Positions 26,221 to 34,630 of a stretch of DNA of 64,000 nt are shown piece after piece. The notes beneath the pieces are model-generated. The model saw only the letters and a program-made list of their open reading frames with translations, was not told the DNA's origin and ran no database searches. Numbering within the stretch: the stretch's first letter is position 1; the number at the start of each line of letters is the position of its first letter. The translations under genes and the position numbers were made by a program. The stretch is from Citricoccus zhacaiensis (GTDB taxonomy: Bacteria > Actinomycetota > Actinomycetes > Actinomycetales > Micrococcaceae): positions 134,052-198,051 of the forward strand of contig NZ_BMLQ01000007.1 in assembly GCF_014645315.1 (NCBI RefSeq). Reading direction: 5' to 3'.

Positions 26221-26356
26221 AGCGAGGATCACCGGAGGGCGATCCGAGGATGACCGGGGGCCGGAGGAGCCTCCGGGCCGAGAATAGGGCGGATCAGCGC
26301 GGGTCAGCGCGAGGCGGCTGTTGAAACGGACCGCTCTGCGGGAACAGACTGGCCCC

Positions 26357-26641
26357 ATGGCCAAGAAGAACGCATCCAAGGAATCCGACGCCCCACAGAT
26401 CAAGGACGAGGAGATGTACGAAGCCCTCCGCGAGGACGGGGCCAGCAAGGAGAAGGCGGCCCGGATCTCGAACGCCGCCGCCCGAGACGGCCGCTCCGAG
26501 GTGGGCGAGCGCGGCGGTGACTCAGGGTCCTACGAGGACTGGACCGTCGAGGAGCTCAAGGACCGCGCCAAGGAACTGGACCTCTCCGGCTACTCGGACC
26601 TCCGCAAGGACGAACTGATCGAGAAGCTGCGCCACCACTAG
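26357..26641 (+). CDS. Small Rho_N/SAP-like domain protein (DUF7218-like)
   Basis: A 94-residue protein with two parts. The N-terminal half contains DEEMYEALREDGASKEKAARISNAAARDGRSEVG, a short helical motif widespread in actinobacterial stress-type small proteins. The C-terminal 40 residues read YEDWTVEELKDRAKELDLSG...LRKDELIEKLRHH, the Rho-termination-factor N-terminal (SAP-like) helix-extended-helix fold that binds nucleic acid. ATG 26357 is chosen because the shorter form begins MAKKNASKE; the ribosome site is weak. The 3' end overlaps the topoisomerase IB gene by 4 bases on the other strand. Position beside topoisomerase, Ku and LigD suggests a DNA-associated role (inference). Confidence 0.8.
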   Translation: MAKKNASKESDAPQIKDEEMYEALREDGASKEKAARISNAAARDGRSEVGERGGDSGSYEDWTVEELKDRAKELDLSGYSDLRKDELIEKLRHH

Positions 26642-27681
26642 TCCCGATCCGGCTGGTCCGCTCCGGTGAGCAGCTGCAGCAGCGCACGGTCCGGCTGACG
26701 GTCCAGGTTCATCACCCGTCCCCGCTCGAACAGGTCCACCACCCGGGGGTCCACGTAGGACTCCCGGGCCACGGTGGGCGTGTTGTGGAGCAGGTCCGCG
26801 CTGGCCTGGACGGCGATCTTCACGGCCTCCGGGGACGTGACTCCCGCCCGGTGCGAGCGGGCCAGGGACCGCGCCGCTGCCACCGTGCCCTGCCAGGTCC
26901 GGAAGTCCTTCGCGGTGAACTCCAGCCCGGCGATCTCGGTCAAATAGTTGTTCACGTCCGCCGCCGAGACCCCCTTCCATTCCCGGCGACGGCCGGATTG
27001 GACCGGATAGGCCAGGGCGGGGGCCTTGCGTGGAGTCGCCGGGACGCCGGCGAGGAACTCCGCGAGATCTGCATCCCGCAGGGTCACGTCCCACTCGCTG
27101 CCGGACTTGCCGCGGAACACCAGGTGGACATCGGCGCCGACGACGTCCATGTGCCGGCGTTGAAGGGTGGTGGCGCCGAAGGCCTCCAGCTGGCCGGTGT
27201 GCTCGGAACCGCCCACCCGCAGGGCACCGCGGTCCATCAGCCGCACTGCCGCTGCCAGGGCCCGACGCTGGCCGCTCACCTCGCCATTCCCGTCGCGGGC
27301 TCCTGCCCCGCCAGCGTCGTCGGAGGCCGACGTACCCGGCCGGAGGTCCCGCGTGACGCGTCGGCGCAGACCGGGCAGGGCCTCGGCGAAGGACAGGGCA
27401 CGCTCGTACTTCTCTGCGTCCCGCCGCGCACGCCACTGGGGGTGGTAGAGGTACTGTTTCCGGCCGGCGTCGTCGATCCCGGTGGCCTGGATGTGGGCGT
27501 TCTCCGAGGCGGCGATCCAGACCTCGGTCCAGGCCGGCGGGATGACCAGGCCCCGGATGCGCTCGAGGGTCTTGGGGCTGGTGATGCGGCGGCCGTTGGC
27601 GCCGCGATAGCTGAAGCCGGTACCCGACCGACGGCGGGTGTAGCCGCCGCTGCCCGGAACCGACGCCGTCAGCCGGGGCAT
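26638..27681 (-). CDS. DNA topoisomerase IB (poxvirus type)
   Basis: A 347-residue tyrosine topoisomerase that relaxes supercoils by nicking one strand through a 3'-phosphotyrosine. The N-terminal domain is near residues 20-105 (SYRGANGRRITSPKTLERIRGLVIPPAW). The catalytic domain contains ALRVGGSEHT...GATTLQRRHM, VFRGKSGSEW, AKDFRTWQGTV and the active-site VARESYVDPRV with Tyr309. Between the domains is a Gly/Ala/Asp-rich loop (about 115-135). It starts one base after the Ku stop, so Ku and topoisomerase are one operon. Bacterial IB enzymes are accessory and often sit with repair genes. Confidence 0.95.
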   Translation of the reverse strand: MPRLTASVPGSGGYTRRRSGTGFSYRGANGRRITSPKTLERIRGLVIPPAWTEVWIAASENAHIQATGIDDAGRKQYLYHPQWRARRDAEKYERALSFAEALPGLRRRVTRDLRPGTSASDDAGGAGARDGNGEVSGQRRALAAAVRLMDRGALRVGGSEHTGQLEAFGATTLQRRHMDVVGADVHLVFRGKSGSEWDVTLRDADLAEFLAGVPATPRKAPALAYPVQSGRRREWKGVSAADVNNYLTEIAGLEFTAKDFRTWQGTVAAARSLARSHRAGVTSPEAVKIAVQASADLLHNTPTVARESYVDPRVVDLFERGRVMNLDRQPDRALLQLLTGADQPDRD

Positions 27682-27682
27682 G

Positions 27683-28717
27683 TCAGGCGCTCTTGCGACG
27701 CTTCGCCGACGAGGCGGACGACGACTTGCGGGACGACGTCGTGGACTTCGAACCGGATGTGGCCCCGGACTTCGTTCCGGACTTGGCGCCGGACTTCGAA
27801 TCCGACTTGGTCCCGGACTTCGTCCTCGACTTCGCTCGTGACGTGCCCCCCGACGTGGTGCTGGACTTCGAACCCGACGTCTTGCCGGTGCCCTTGCTGG
27901 ATCTGCCGCCAGCCGCTTTGCGACCGCCCCGCTTCTTGTCCAGGGATGCCTTCAGGGCCTGCATCAGGTCGATGACCTCGGCATCCTCACCTTCCGTCTC
28001 CTCCGTGACGTCGCCGAACGTGGCGGCCGTATCCAGAGACTCACCCTGCTCGAGCTTGGCGTCGACGAGCTTGTGCAACTCCACCTGATAGGTGTCCTCG
28101 AACTCCTCGGGCGTGAAATCCGAGGCGAACTGGTCCACCAGGGCCGCTGCCAGCTTCTTCTCCTTGGTGCCGATCTTGGCCTGCGACCGGGTCGCGGGAA
28201 AATCGACTTCCCGGACCTCGTCTGCCCAGTACATGGACTGGAGCACCAGGACATCGTCCTGGACGCGCAACGCGCCCAGCCGGGTCTTCTGGCGCAGCGC
28301 GAACGTCACCACGGCGGTTCGGTCGGTGTCCCCGAGGGCCTGCCGCAGCAACAGGTACGACTTCGGGGACTTGCCCTGGGGTTCCAGGAAGTAGCTCTTG
28401 CCGAACATGATGGGGTCGATCTGGTCCGAGGGGACGAACTGCACCACTTCGATCTCGTCGTTCTGCGCCTCCGGGAGGGACTTGAAGTCCTCGTCTGTCA
28501 GCACGACCGTCTGCTCGCCGTCCTCATAGGCCTTGTCGATGTGCTCGTAGTCGATCTTCTTCCCGCACACCTCGCATCGGCGCTGGTACCGGATCCGGCC
28601 GCCGTCGGCGTCGTGGACCTGGTGGAAGCTGATGTCGTGCTTCTTCGCCGCCGAGTACGCCTTGACAGGGACGTTCACCAGGCCGAAGGTGATAGATCCA
28701 GACCAGATGGCTCTCAT
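27683..28717 (-). CDS. ku: Ku protein, non-homologous end joining
   Basis: A 344-residue bacterial Ku that binds double-strand DNA ends as a homodimer and recruits LigD. The core (about 1-255) begins MRAIWSGSITFGLVNVPVKAY, with RYQRRCEVCGKKIDYEHIDKAYE and DFTPEEFEDTYQVELHKLVDAK. The C-terminal 70 residues are a Lys/Ser/Thr/Gly-rich repeat tail made of KSGTK/KSGAK-type units, which would bind DNA non-specifically. ATG 28717 gives the standard start; ATG 28729 (MLTPMRAIW) is an alternative with AAGGG upstream. Divergent from ligD with about 45 bases between them. Confidence 0.96.
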   Translation of the reverse strand: MRAIWSGSITFGLVNVPVKAYSAAKKHDISFHQVHDADGGRIRYQRRCEVCGKKIDYEHIDKAYEDGEQTVVLTDEDFKSLPEAQNDEIEVVQFVPSDQIDPIMFGKSYFLEPQGKSPKSYLLLRQALGDTDRTAVVTFALRQKTRLGALRVQDDVLVLQSMYWADEVREVDFPATRSQAKIGTKEKKLAAALVDQFASDFTPEEFEDTYQVELHKLVDAKLEQGESLDTAATFGDVTEETEGEDAEVIDLMQALKASLDKKRGGRKAAGGRSSKGTGKTSGSKSSTTSGGTSRAKSRTKSGTKSDSKSGAKSGTKSGATSGSKSTTSSRKSSSASSAKRRKSA

Positions 28718-28762
28718 GGGCGTCAGCATAGGCCCTTGTCGGCAGCCGGGGGGAGAGGTGGC

Positions 28763-31378
28763 ATGGCACGATCCGCGCGGCAGACCTACACCGTCGGTGA
28801 ACATCAGCTCTCCGTCTCCAGCCTCGACAAGGTGCTCTACCCCGCCACCGGCACCACCAAGGCCGAGGTCATGCAGTACTTCCTCGCGGTGGCGGACGTG
28901 CTCATACCGCAGGTGGCCCAGCGCCCGGTCACCCGCAAGCGATGGGTGGACGGCGTGGGCACGGCGGAGAAGCCCGGACAGGTGTTCTTCCGCAAGGACC
29001 TCGAGGACTCAGCGCCGTCCTGGATCCCGACCGGCAGGATTGCGCACTCCGACCACACCAACACCTATCCGCTGGCCAATGAGCCGGCCGTGCTGGCCTG
29101 GTTTGCCCAGGTCGCCGCCCTGGAGGTGCACACTCCCCAGTGGCGTTTCGGGCGGAACGGACAGCCGCGCAACCCGGACCGCCTGGTGCTGGACCTGGAT
29201 CCGGGGGAGGGCGTGGGGTTGGCCGACTGTGCCGAGGTGGCGCGCTGGTGCCGGGACATCCTCGCGGACATGGGCATGGAGTCCTTTCCCGTGACCTCGG
29301 GGTCCAAGGGCATCCACCTCTACGCCGCGCTGGACGGCCAGCACAATGCGGACGCCATCAGCGCCGTGGCCCATGAGCTGGCCAAGGCGCTGGAGGCCGA
29401 CCACCCGGACGAGGTCATCTCGAGCATGCGCAAGGCCAGCCGCGCCGGCAAGGTGTTCGTGGACTGGAGCCAGAACAACGGGTCCAAGACCACCGTGGCT
29501 CCCTACTCGCTGCGCGGGCGGGACCGTCCCTGGGTGGCGGCGCCGCGCACCTGGGCGGAATTGGAGGACCCGGACCTGCAGCACCTGGAGCTCGGGGAGG
29601 TGCTGGAGCGGGTTGCCGACGGCCAGGACCCGCTGGCGCCCCTTGGTTGGGTACCGGACGGCGCGGACAGTTCCGATGGTCCGACCGACCGCCTCGCGAA
29701 GTACCGGTCCATGCGCGATGCGACCAAGACGGCCGAGCCGGTGCCGGCGGAGGCGCCCGTGGAACGGCAGCTCGGCGAGGACGAACGGCCGACCTTCGTC
29801 ATCCAGGAACACCACGCCCGGCGCCTGCACTGGGACTTCCGGCTCGAGCACTCCGGAGTGCTCGTGTCCTGGGCGGTGCCCAAGGGGCCGCCCCTGGACA
29901 CGGAGACCAACCGCCTGGCCGTCCAGACCGAGGACCACCCCCTGGAGTACGGCACCTTCGAGGGCACCATCGCGAAGGGCGAGTATGGCGCCGGGGAGGT
30001 CACCATCTGGGACTCCGGGACCATCGAGATCGAGAAGTGGCGGGAGGGCAAGGAGGTCATCGCCGTGTTGTCCGGGCGGCCGGACGGCGGTCTCGGCGGG
30101 GTGCCGCGGCGCTACGCCCTGATCAACGCCCCCGGCATGGGCGGGGAGGACAACTGGCTGCTCCACCTCATGCAGGACCAGCCGGAGGCGAACACCGCAC
30201 ACCACTCCTCGAAGACCACCGCTAAACCCACCGCCAAACCCACCGAGAAACGAGCCGAGAAGCCCACTGCGAAACCTGCCGCGAAGGGTTCGGAGGACGC
30301 CGCGTTCACGGTGGCAGACCTGCCTTCTCCGATGCTGGCCACCTCCGGCAAGCCCTCCGACCTCACCGCGGACGAGGACTGGTCCTACGAGATGAAGTGG
30401 GACGGCTACCGCCTCCTGGCCGGGGTGACGCCGGAGCAGGTCGTCCTGGCCAGCCGTAACGGCAAGGATCTGACGGCCGACTATTCCTCCCTGCAGGAAC
30501 TCACCGAGCTGCTCACCGGTCCGGCGGAGGAGTGTGGCGGGATGGTGCTCGACGGGGAGCTGGTGGCCCTGGACGGCCAGGGCCGGCCGGACTTCGGACT
30601 GCTTCAGGAGGTCAGCGGCCGCACCAGCCGGGGAATGCGGCGCGGGGGCCGGTCCGGCCGGGCCGCCCGGACCGCCAGGGCTGGTCAGACCGACCGGTCC
30701 GCCGCCGATTCGGAGGGGATCGAGTTGCGGTATCTGGTGTTCGACATCCTCCAGCTCGGGCCGCCGGGCGCCTCGGGTCGGCACGTCCGCTCCCTCCTGC
30801 GCACCCCCTATGGTGAGCGTCGGGAGACCCTGGAGGCCGGCGTCGGGAACGGGGACGTGGTGTCCGTGCCCCCGGGATACCGCGGGACGCTTGCGAGGGC
30901 CCAGCAGGCCAGCCGCGATCTCGGGCTCGAGGGAGTGGTCGCCAAGAGGACGGACTCCCTGTACCTGCCGGGGCGGCGCGGCTCCGCGTGGATCAAGCTG
31001 AAGCTGCAACAGCACCAGGAGGTCGTGGTCATCGGGGCCCGGGAGGGCAAGGGAGGCCGGTCCGGCGGGATCGGCTCCCTGCTGGTGGCCGTGCCGGACG
31101 AGACGGGCGAGCTGCGATACGCCGGACGGGTGGGTACCGGATTCTCGGCGACCCAGCTGGCGGAGACCGAATCCCGGTTGCGGCGCCTGCACCGCAAGAC
31201 CCCGCCGGTGCCGGACGTGCCCGCCGAGGACCGGTCCGACGCCTGGTGGGTCACCCCGTCCCTGGTGGGCGAGGTGTCCCTGGCCGGCCGGACCCGTTCC
31301 GGCCGGGTCCGCCAGGCCGCGTGGCGGGGCTGGCGTGAGGACAAGTCCCCTGACGAGGTGCGCTGGGAGATCTCGTGA
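28763..31378 (+). CDS. ligD: Multifunctional ATP-dependent DNA ligase D
   Basis: An 871-residue three-domain NHEJ enzyme. The primase-polymerase domain (about 1-290) has the DLDPGEGVG metal motif, TSGSKGIHLYA and SMRKASRAGKVFVDWSQNN. The 3'-phosphoesterase domain (about 340-460) has FVIQEHHARRLHWDFRLEHSG. The ligase domain (about 530-871) has the nucleotidyl-acceptor Lys545 in EMKWDGYR, ELVALDGQGRPDF and a C-terminal OB fold. The POL-PE-LIG order is that of mycobacteria, not Pseudomonas. An Ala/Lys/Thr/Pro-rich linker of repeated TAKPT units joins PE to LIG. ATG 28763 has GAGAGG upstream. It fills gaps and seals ends held by Ku. Confidence 0.97.
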   Translation: MARSARQTYTVGEHQLSVSSLDKVLYPATGTTKAEVMQYFLAVADVLIPQVAQRPVTRKRWVDGVGTAEKPGQVFFRKDLEDSAPSWIPTGRIAHSDHTNTYPLANEPAVLAWFAQVAALEVHTPQWRFGRNGQPRNPDRLVLDLDPGEGVGLADCAEVARWCRDILADMGMESFPVTSGSKGIHLYAALDGQHNADAISAVAHELAKALEADHPDEVISSMRKASRAGKVFVDWSQNNGSKTTVAPYSLRGRDRPWVAAPRTWAELEDPDLQHLELGEVLERVADGQDPLAPLGWVPDGADSSDGPTDRLAKYRSMRDATKTAEPVPAEAPVERQLGEDERPTFVIQEHHARRLHWDFRLEHSGVLVSWAVPKGPPLDTETNRLAVQTEDHPLEYGTFEGTIAKGEYGAGEVTIWDSGTIEIEKWREGKEVIAVLSGRPDGGLGGVPRRYALINAPGMGGEDNWLLHLMQDQPEANTAHHSSKTTAKPTAKPTEKRAEKPTAKPAAKGSEDAAFTVADLPSPMLATSGKPSDLTADEDWSYEMKWDGYRLLAGVTPEQVVLASRNGKDLTADYSSLQELTELLTGPAEECGGMVLDGELVALDGQGRPDFGLLQEVSGRTSRGMRRGGRSGRAARTARAGQTDRSAADSEGIELRYLVFDILQLGPPGASGRHVRSLLRTPYGERRETLEAGVGNGDVVSVPPGYRGTLARAQQASRDLGLEGVVAKRTDSLYLPGRRGSAWIKLKLQQHQEVVVIGAREGKGGRSGGIGSLLVAVPDETGELRYAGRVGTGFSATQLAETESRLRRLHRKTPPVPDVPAEDRSDAWWVTPSLVGEVSLAGRTRSGRVRQAAWRGWREDKSPDEVRWEIS

Positions 31379-31974
31379 ACCGCGCGGCGCCGGGTCCCGA
31401 ACCGGCCGGCGAGAGGGCCTCCCCGGCGCAGGCCGATGAGAGCTCGTCCCCGGAGGCGGCCTTCCGGCATGAGACGCCGGCGGAGAAGCTGGACCGCAAC
31501 TGGAGTGACCTGCTCCAGGAGTTGCGGGTGATGCAGACCGGGACGCAGATCGTCACGGCGTTCCTGATGACGTTGCCGTTCCAGGCCCGGTTCGCCGAGG
31601 TGGCCAGCCATCTCCAGGGGTGGTACCTGGCGCTGCTGGTGACGGCGGTGTTGTTGACCGTCCTGATGCTGCTGCCCGTGGTGATCCACCGGCGCTTCTT
31701 CGGCCGGCTGGTCAAGAACCGCACCGTGGCGCTGGGGGACCGCGTGGTGCGGATCTGCCTGGCTGGCATGGGGCTGCTGCTGGCCGGTTGCGTGGCGTTC
31801 ATCGCCCACGTCCTGGTGGCCACGGACGTGGCCTGGTGGATCACCGGCGCCACCGCCCTCGTGATCGCGGTGCTGATGGGGGTGCTCCCGCCGCTGCTGC
31901 GCCCCGGGCCCCGGACCGGCGGCCAGGCCCGCACCGGGCCGCCAGGTGGGGAGCCTCCTGTGCTCAGCCGGTGA
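31375..31974 (+). CDS. DUF6328-like membrane protein
   Basis: A 199-residue protein with about 85 cytoplasmic N-terminal residues (RHETPAEKLDRNWSDLLQELRVMQTGTQIVTAFLMTLPF) and four hydrophobic helices. The EKLDRNWSDLLQELRV...QTGTQI stretch and four-TM layout match the DUF6328 family of actinobacterial inner-membrane proteins of unknown function. The GTG start overlaps the ligD stop by 4 bases, so it is translationally coupled to LigD. A role in repair is not implied by its structure. Its end overlaps the opposite aminotransferase gene by 11 bases. Confidence 0.82.
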   Translation: MNRAAPGPEPAGERASPAQADESSSPEAAFRHETPAEKLDRNWSDLLQELRVMQTGTQIVTAFLMTLPFQARFAEVASHLQGWYLALLVTAVLLTVLMLLPVVIHRRFFGRLVKNRTVALGDRVVRICLAGMGLLLAGCVAFIAHVLVATDVAWWITGATALVIAVLMGVLPPLLRPGPRTGGQARTGPPGGEPPVLSR

Positions 31975-33343
31975 CGTACCGGTCGGTGACGGCCAGCGCC
32001 TGATCCAGGATGTCCAGTCCGTGGCGCACCACCTCGTCCGGGGCGTTCAGGGGCGGCGCCACGTGGATGCGGTTCATGTTCTGGAACGGCAACAGTCCCA
32101 GCTTCTTGCACTCGGCCACGAGCTCGTTCATCTCGGGGGAGGACCCGCCATAGGCGGCCATGGGCTCTTTGGTCTCCCGGTTCTTCACGAGCTCCACGGC
32201 CCAGAAGGCGCCCAGGCCACGGACGTCTCCCACGGAGGGGTGCGCGTCGAAGATCTCCCGCAGACGCGGTCCGATGATCTCCTCACCCAGCCGGGCCGCG
32301 TTGGCCACCATGCCCTCGTCCTGCATCGCGTTCAGCGTGGCCACGGCCGCGGCGCAGGCCAGCGGGTGGCCCGAGTACGTCAACCCGCCCGGGTAGGGCG
32401 TCTCGGCGAAGGTCTCGTAGACCGCGTCCGAGAGGGCCACACCGCCGAGTGGCACGTAGCCGGAGTTCACGCCCTTGGCGAAGGTCAGCAGGTCCGGCTC
32501 CACGCCCCAGTGGTTGACCGCGAACCACTGGCCGGTGCGGCCGAAGCCCACCATGACCTCGTCCGCTATGAACAGGATGCCGTACTCGCGGGTCAGCTCT
32601 CGCACCCCCTGCAGATAACCTGCCGGCGGCACGTAGATCCCCGCCGTGCCGGGGACGGACTCCAGGATCACCGCCGCGATCGACTGCGGCCCCTCCAGCA
32701 GGATGGTCTGCTCCAGGTGCGCCAGTGCGCGCTCGGACTCCTCCTGCTCGGTGGTCGAGTGGAAATAGCTGCGGTACGGATAGGCGGGCATGAAATGGGC
32801 GACGCCGGCCGTCGCCTTGTCGACGGGATTCCGCCGGGGGTCAGCGGTCAGGGCGAAGGCCAGGTCCGTGCCCCCGTGGTACGCGCGGTAGGCGGACAGC
32901 ACCTTGGGCCGGCCCGTGTGGACCCGAGCCATCCGCACGGCGTGCTCCACGGCGTCCGCTCCGGCGTTCGTGAAGAACACGTGGTTCAGGTCCCCGGGTG
33001 TCACGTCCGCTACCAGCCGGGCCGCCTCGGACCGGGCGGCGTTGACGTGGGCAGGGTTGATGGTGGCGATGTCCGCGGCCTGCTCCTGGATGGCGGCCAC
33101 GACCTTCGGGTGTGAGTGGCCGATGTTGGTGTTGATCAGCTGGCAGGAGAAGTCAATGAGCCGGTGGCCCTGCCCGTCCCAGACATAGGGGCCCTCGGTC
33201 TTGACGACCGTCATCGGCGTGATGGTCCGCTGTGCGCTCCACGAGTGGAACACATGCTCGCGGTCGAGGTCGTAGGCCTTGCGGCCGGCGGCCAGCAGGT
33301 CCTCACTGATGGACGGGTCAGGGGACACGGGCTGAATGGTCAT
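31964..33343 (-). CDS. Class III aminotransferase (omega-amino acid type)
   Basis: A 459-residue PLP enzyme of the ornithine/GABA/taurine aminotransferase class. Visible: FTNAGADAVEHAVRMAR (cofactor phosphate loop), YRAYHGGT, ILFIADEVMVGFGRTG (Asp261 contacts the pyridine nitrogen) and LTFAKGVNSGYVPLGG with the Schiff-base Lys290. It moves an amino group from an omega-amino acid or amine (for example taurine, beta-alanine or a diamine) to pyruvate or 2-oxoglutarate. ATG 33343 has AGGAG 5 bases upstream; the open frame beyond it covers tandem repeats and is not coding. Divergent from a MarR regulator that may control it. Confidence 0.93.
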   Translation of the reverse strand: MTIQPVSPDPSISEDLLAAGRKAYDLDREHVFHSWSAQRTITPMTVVKTEGPYVWDGQGHRLIDFSCQLINTNIGHSHPKVVAAIQEQAADIATINPAHVNAARSEAARLVADVTPGDLNHVFFTNAGADAVEHAVRMARVHTGRPKVLSAYRAYHGGTDLAFALTADPRRNPVDKATAGVAHFMPAYPYRSYFHSTTEQEESERALAHLEQTILLEGPQSIAAVILESVPGTAGIYVPPAGYLQGVRELTREYGILFIADEVMVGFGRTGQWFAVNHWGVEPDLLTFAKGVNSGYVPLGGVALSDAVYETFAETPYPGGLTYSGHPLACAAAVATLNAMQDEGMVANAARLGEEIIGPRLREIFDAHPSVGDVRGLGAFWAVELVKNRETKEPMAAYGGSSPEMNELVAECKKLGLLPFQNMNRIHVAPPLNAPDEVVRHGLDILDQALAVTDRYVTG

Positions 33344-33376
33344 CGACTCTCCTGGTACTGGCTGGCGGGCATCATG

Positions 33377-33412
33377 GTGTGGCAAACAGTGTGGCAAACG
33401 GTGTGGCCATCG
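33377..33412. repeat. Tandem 12-bp repeat, three units
   Basis: GTGTGGCAAACA, GTGTGGCAAACG and GTGTGGCCATCG follow one another directly in the gap between the aminotransferase and MarR genes. Two copies are nearly identical and the third is decayed. They could bind a regulator or reflect slippage. Confidence 0.6.
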
Positions 33413-33522
33413 TGATGTGTTCGGGGACACTCCTATCCACCAGCATGCCTGATCCACCGCGGCGGCGGGCCTGTGGGGGGCGAATGCGACCCAGGGCGAA
33501 TCTGTGCGGGCAAATGCGACCA

Positions 33523-33552
33523 AGTGCGGACCAGTGCGGACCAGTGCGAACA
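33523..33552. repeat. Tandem 10-bp repeat, three units
   Basis: AGTGCGGACC occurs twice in tandem, followed by AGTGCGAACA. Looser copies of the pattern (ATGCGACCCA, ATGCGACCAA) lie just upstream at 33484 and 33514. The helical-turn spacing is suggestive of cooperative protein binding on one face of the DNA. Confidence 0.55.
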
Positions 33553-33632
33553 GGAAAAGTATGGACAGGGATGCCCGGTTCACGTGGCGTGATGCGCACC
33601 GGGACCGGCCGGCGGAATGGCACCATGGCATC

Positions 33633-34202
33633 ATGGACCCCGTGAGAGATTCTGTTCAGGCGGCCCGGGGCCCGGAGTCCTCCGCGGAGACCGGCCTCGA
33701 CGGCGTCCGCTGGCTGTCCGCCGCGGAACGCCGGGCGTGGTTGACTTTCGTGGCCACCCACATGCAGCTCATGCCCACCCTGGAGGCAGACCTTCAGGTG
33801 GAGGGCACCGTCAGCTTCTTCGAGTACCAGGTGCTGGCCATGCTCTCGGAGAGCGGGGAGGCGTTGCCGATGAGCGAGTTGGCCGCCCGCACGAACTCCT
33901 CCCTGTCACGGCTCTCCCATGTGGCCCGCAAGCTTGAAGGCCGTGGCCTGATGCGGCGCAGCCCTTCGAGCGAGGATGCCCGGGTCACCATGGCCGTCGT
34001 CACGGACGAGGGGATGGCGGAGATCGTCCGCCTGGCCCCCCACCACGTGGCCAGCGTGCGCGCGCGGTTGCTGGACAGCCTGGATGACCGCGACCTGGCC
34101 GACCTGGGCCGGATCGGCTCCAAGATCCTCGCGCATCTGGACCCGGAGCACTGGGTCTTCCGGGACCCGGCCCTGGCGAACGACAAGCCCCGGCCCGCCT
34201 GA
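33633..34202 (+). CDS. MarR family transcriptional regulator
   Basis: A 189-residue winged-helix regulator. The MarR core covers about residues 50-165 (FFEYQVLAMLSESGEALPMSELAARTNSSLSRLSHVARKLEGRGLMRRSPSSEDARVTMAVVTDEG), where the DNA-reading helix is TNSSLSRLSHVARKL and the wing is SSEDARVTM. ATG 33633 is assumed; an in-frame GTG at 33642 is possible and neither has a clear ribosome site. It is divergent from the class III aminotransferase across 290 bases that hold two tandem-repeat tracts, likely its operator region. Confidence 0.88.
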   Translation: MDPVRDSVQAARGPESSAETGLDGVRWLSAAERRAWLTFVATHMQLMPTLEADLQVEGTVSFFEYQVLAMLSESGEALPMSELAARTNSSLSRLSHVARKLEGRGLMRRSPSSEDARVTMAVVTDEGMAEIVRLAPHHVASVRARLLDSLDDRDLADLGRIGSKILAHLDPEHWVFRDPALANDKPRPA

Positions 34203-34285
34203 CGGGCCTCGCCTCGCCTGACTGCCGCGATACGGCTGGCCGGCGCCTGCCCGGCTGGCCGGCTGGCCGGCGGTAGTCCTCTGGT

Positions 34286-34314
34286 TTGAACGATGCGGGA
34301 CTGTGCCCTAAGAT
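34286..34314 (+). promoter_or_regulatory. Promoter of the rpmB-rpmG-rpsN operon
   Basis: TTGAAC (34286-34291) and TAAGAT (34309-34314) are 17 bases apart, a good housekeeping promoter. The predicted transcription start near 34321 leaves a leader of about 310 bases before rpmB. Confidence 0.7.
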
Positions 34315-34320
34315 GGAACG

Positions 34321-34630
34321 GCGTTAAGCCGCGTTGAGTTGTGGTGTGCCCGTGTTCCGCAGGGGTCGCCAGAACATCGGAAAACAACGTGCTTCCCGTA
34401 ACCGGATCTCCGGCCAGCCTTCACCGGGGCCGGCTGGGGACTCACCGTCTTCCCCCGCGATATAGGGCACTTCGGTTGGATCTCACCCAGCCTGGTTACC
34501 CCTTCGGAAAGTCGCAGTAAGAGCGCGGTGTCACAACTGGTGGCGGGACTCGTGGAGCGCCCGGTTCGTCCGGAGGCTTCACAACGGGTTCCGCCCGTTC
34601 TTTTACTACTACTTGCAACGAGGAGTGATC
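34321..34630 (+). other. Long structured 5' leader of the ribosomal-protein operon
   Basis: About 310 bases with no credible gene. It holds a CCAGCC/GGCTGG hairpin near 34411-34438 and ends with AACGGG-TTCCG-CCCGTT (34583-34599) followed by CTTTTACTACTACTT, a terminator-like hairpin and T-rich tract only about 30 bases before rpmB. This arrangement fits transcription attenuation. The GAGGAG ribosome site for rpmB follows immediately. No known ribosomal-protein leader family was recognised. Confidence 0.5.

Noticed and set aside
33344-33634. Extension of the aminotransferase by about 97 codons.
   Set aside because: It is encoded by tandem repeats (PHRLPHCLPHHD-type) and passes the AGGAG-ATG start at 33343, which gives standard length.
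34203-34330. Zur box in the rpmB promoter.
   Set aside because: Looked for an AT-rich palindrome of the TGAAAATNATTTTCA kind and found none; cysteine-poor ribosomal proteins alone do not prove Zur control.
34203-34630. A tRNA or known riboswitch in the rpmB leader.
   Set aside because: No cloverleaf with TTCGA arm and no thi-box, SAM, cobalamin, FMN or glycine core could be traced; kept only as a structured leader.
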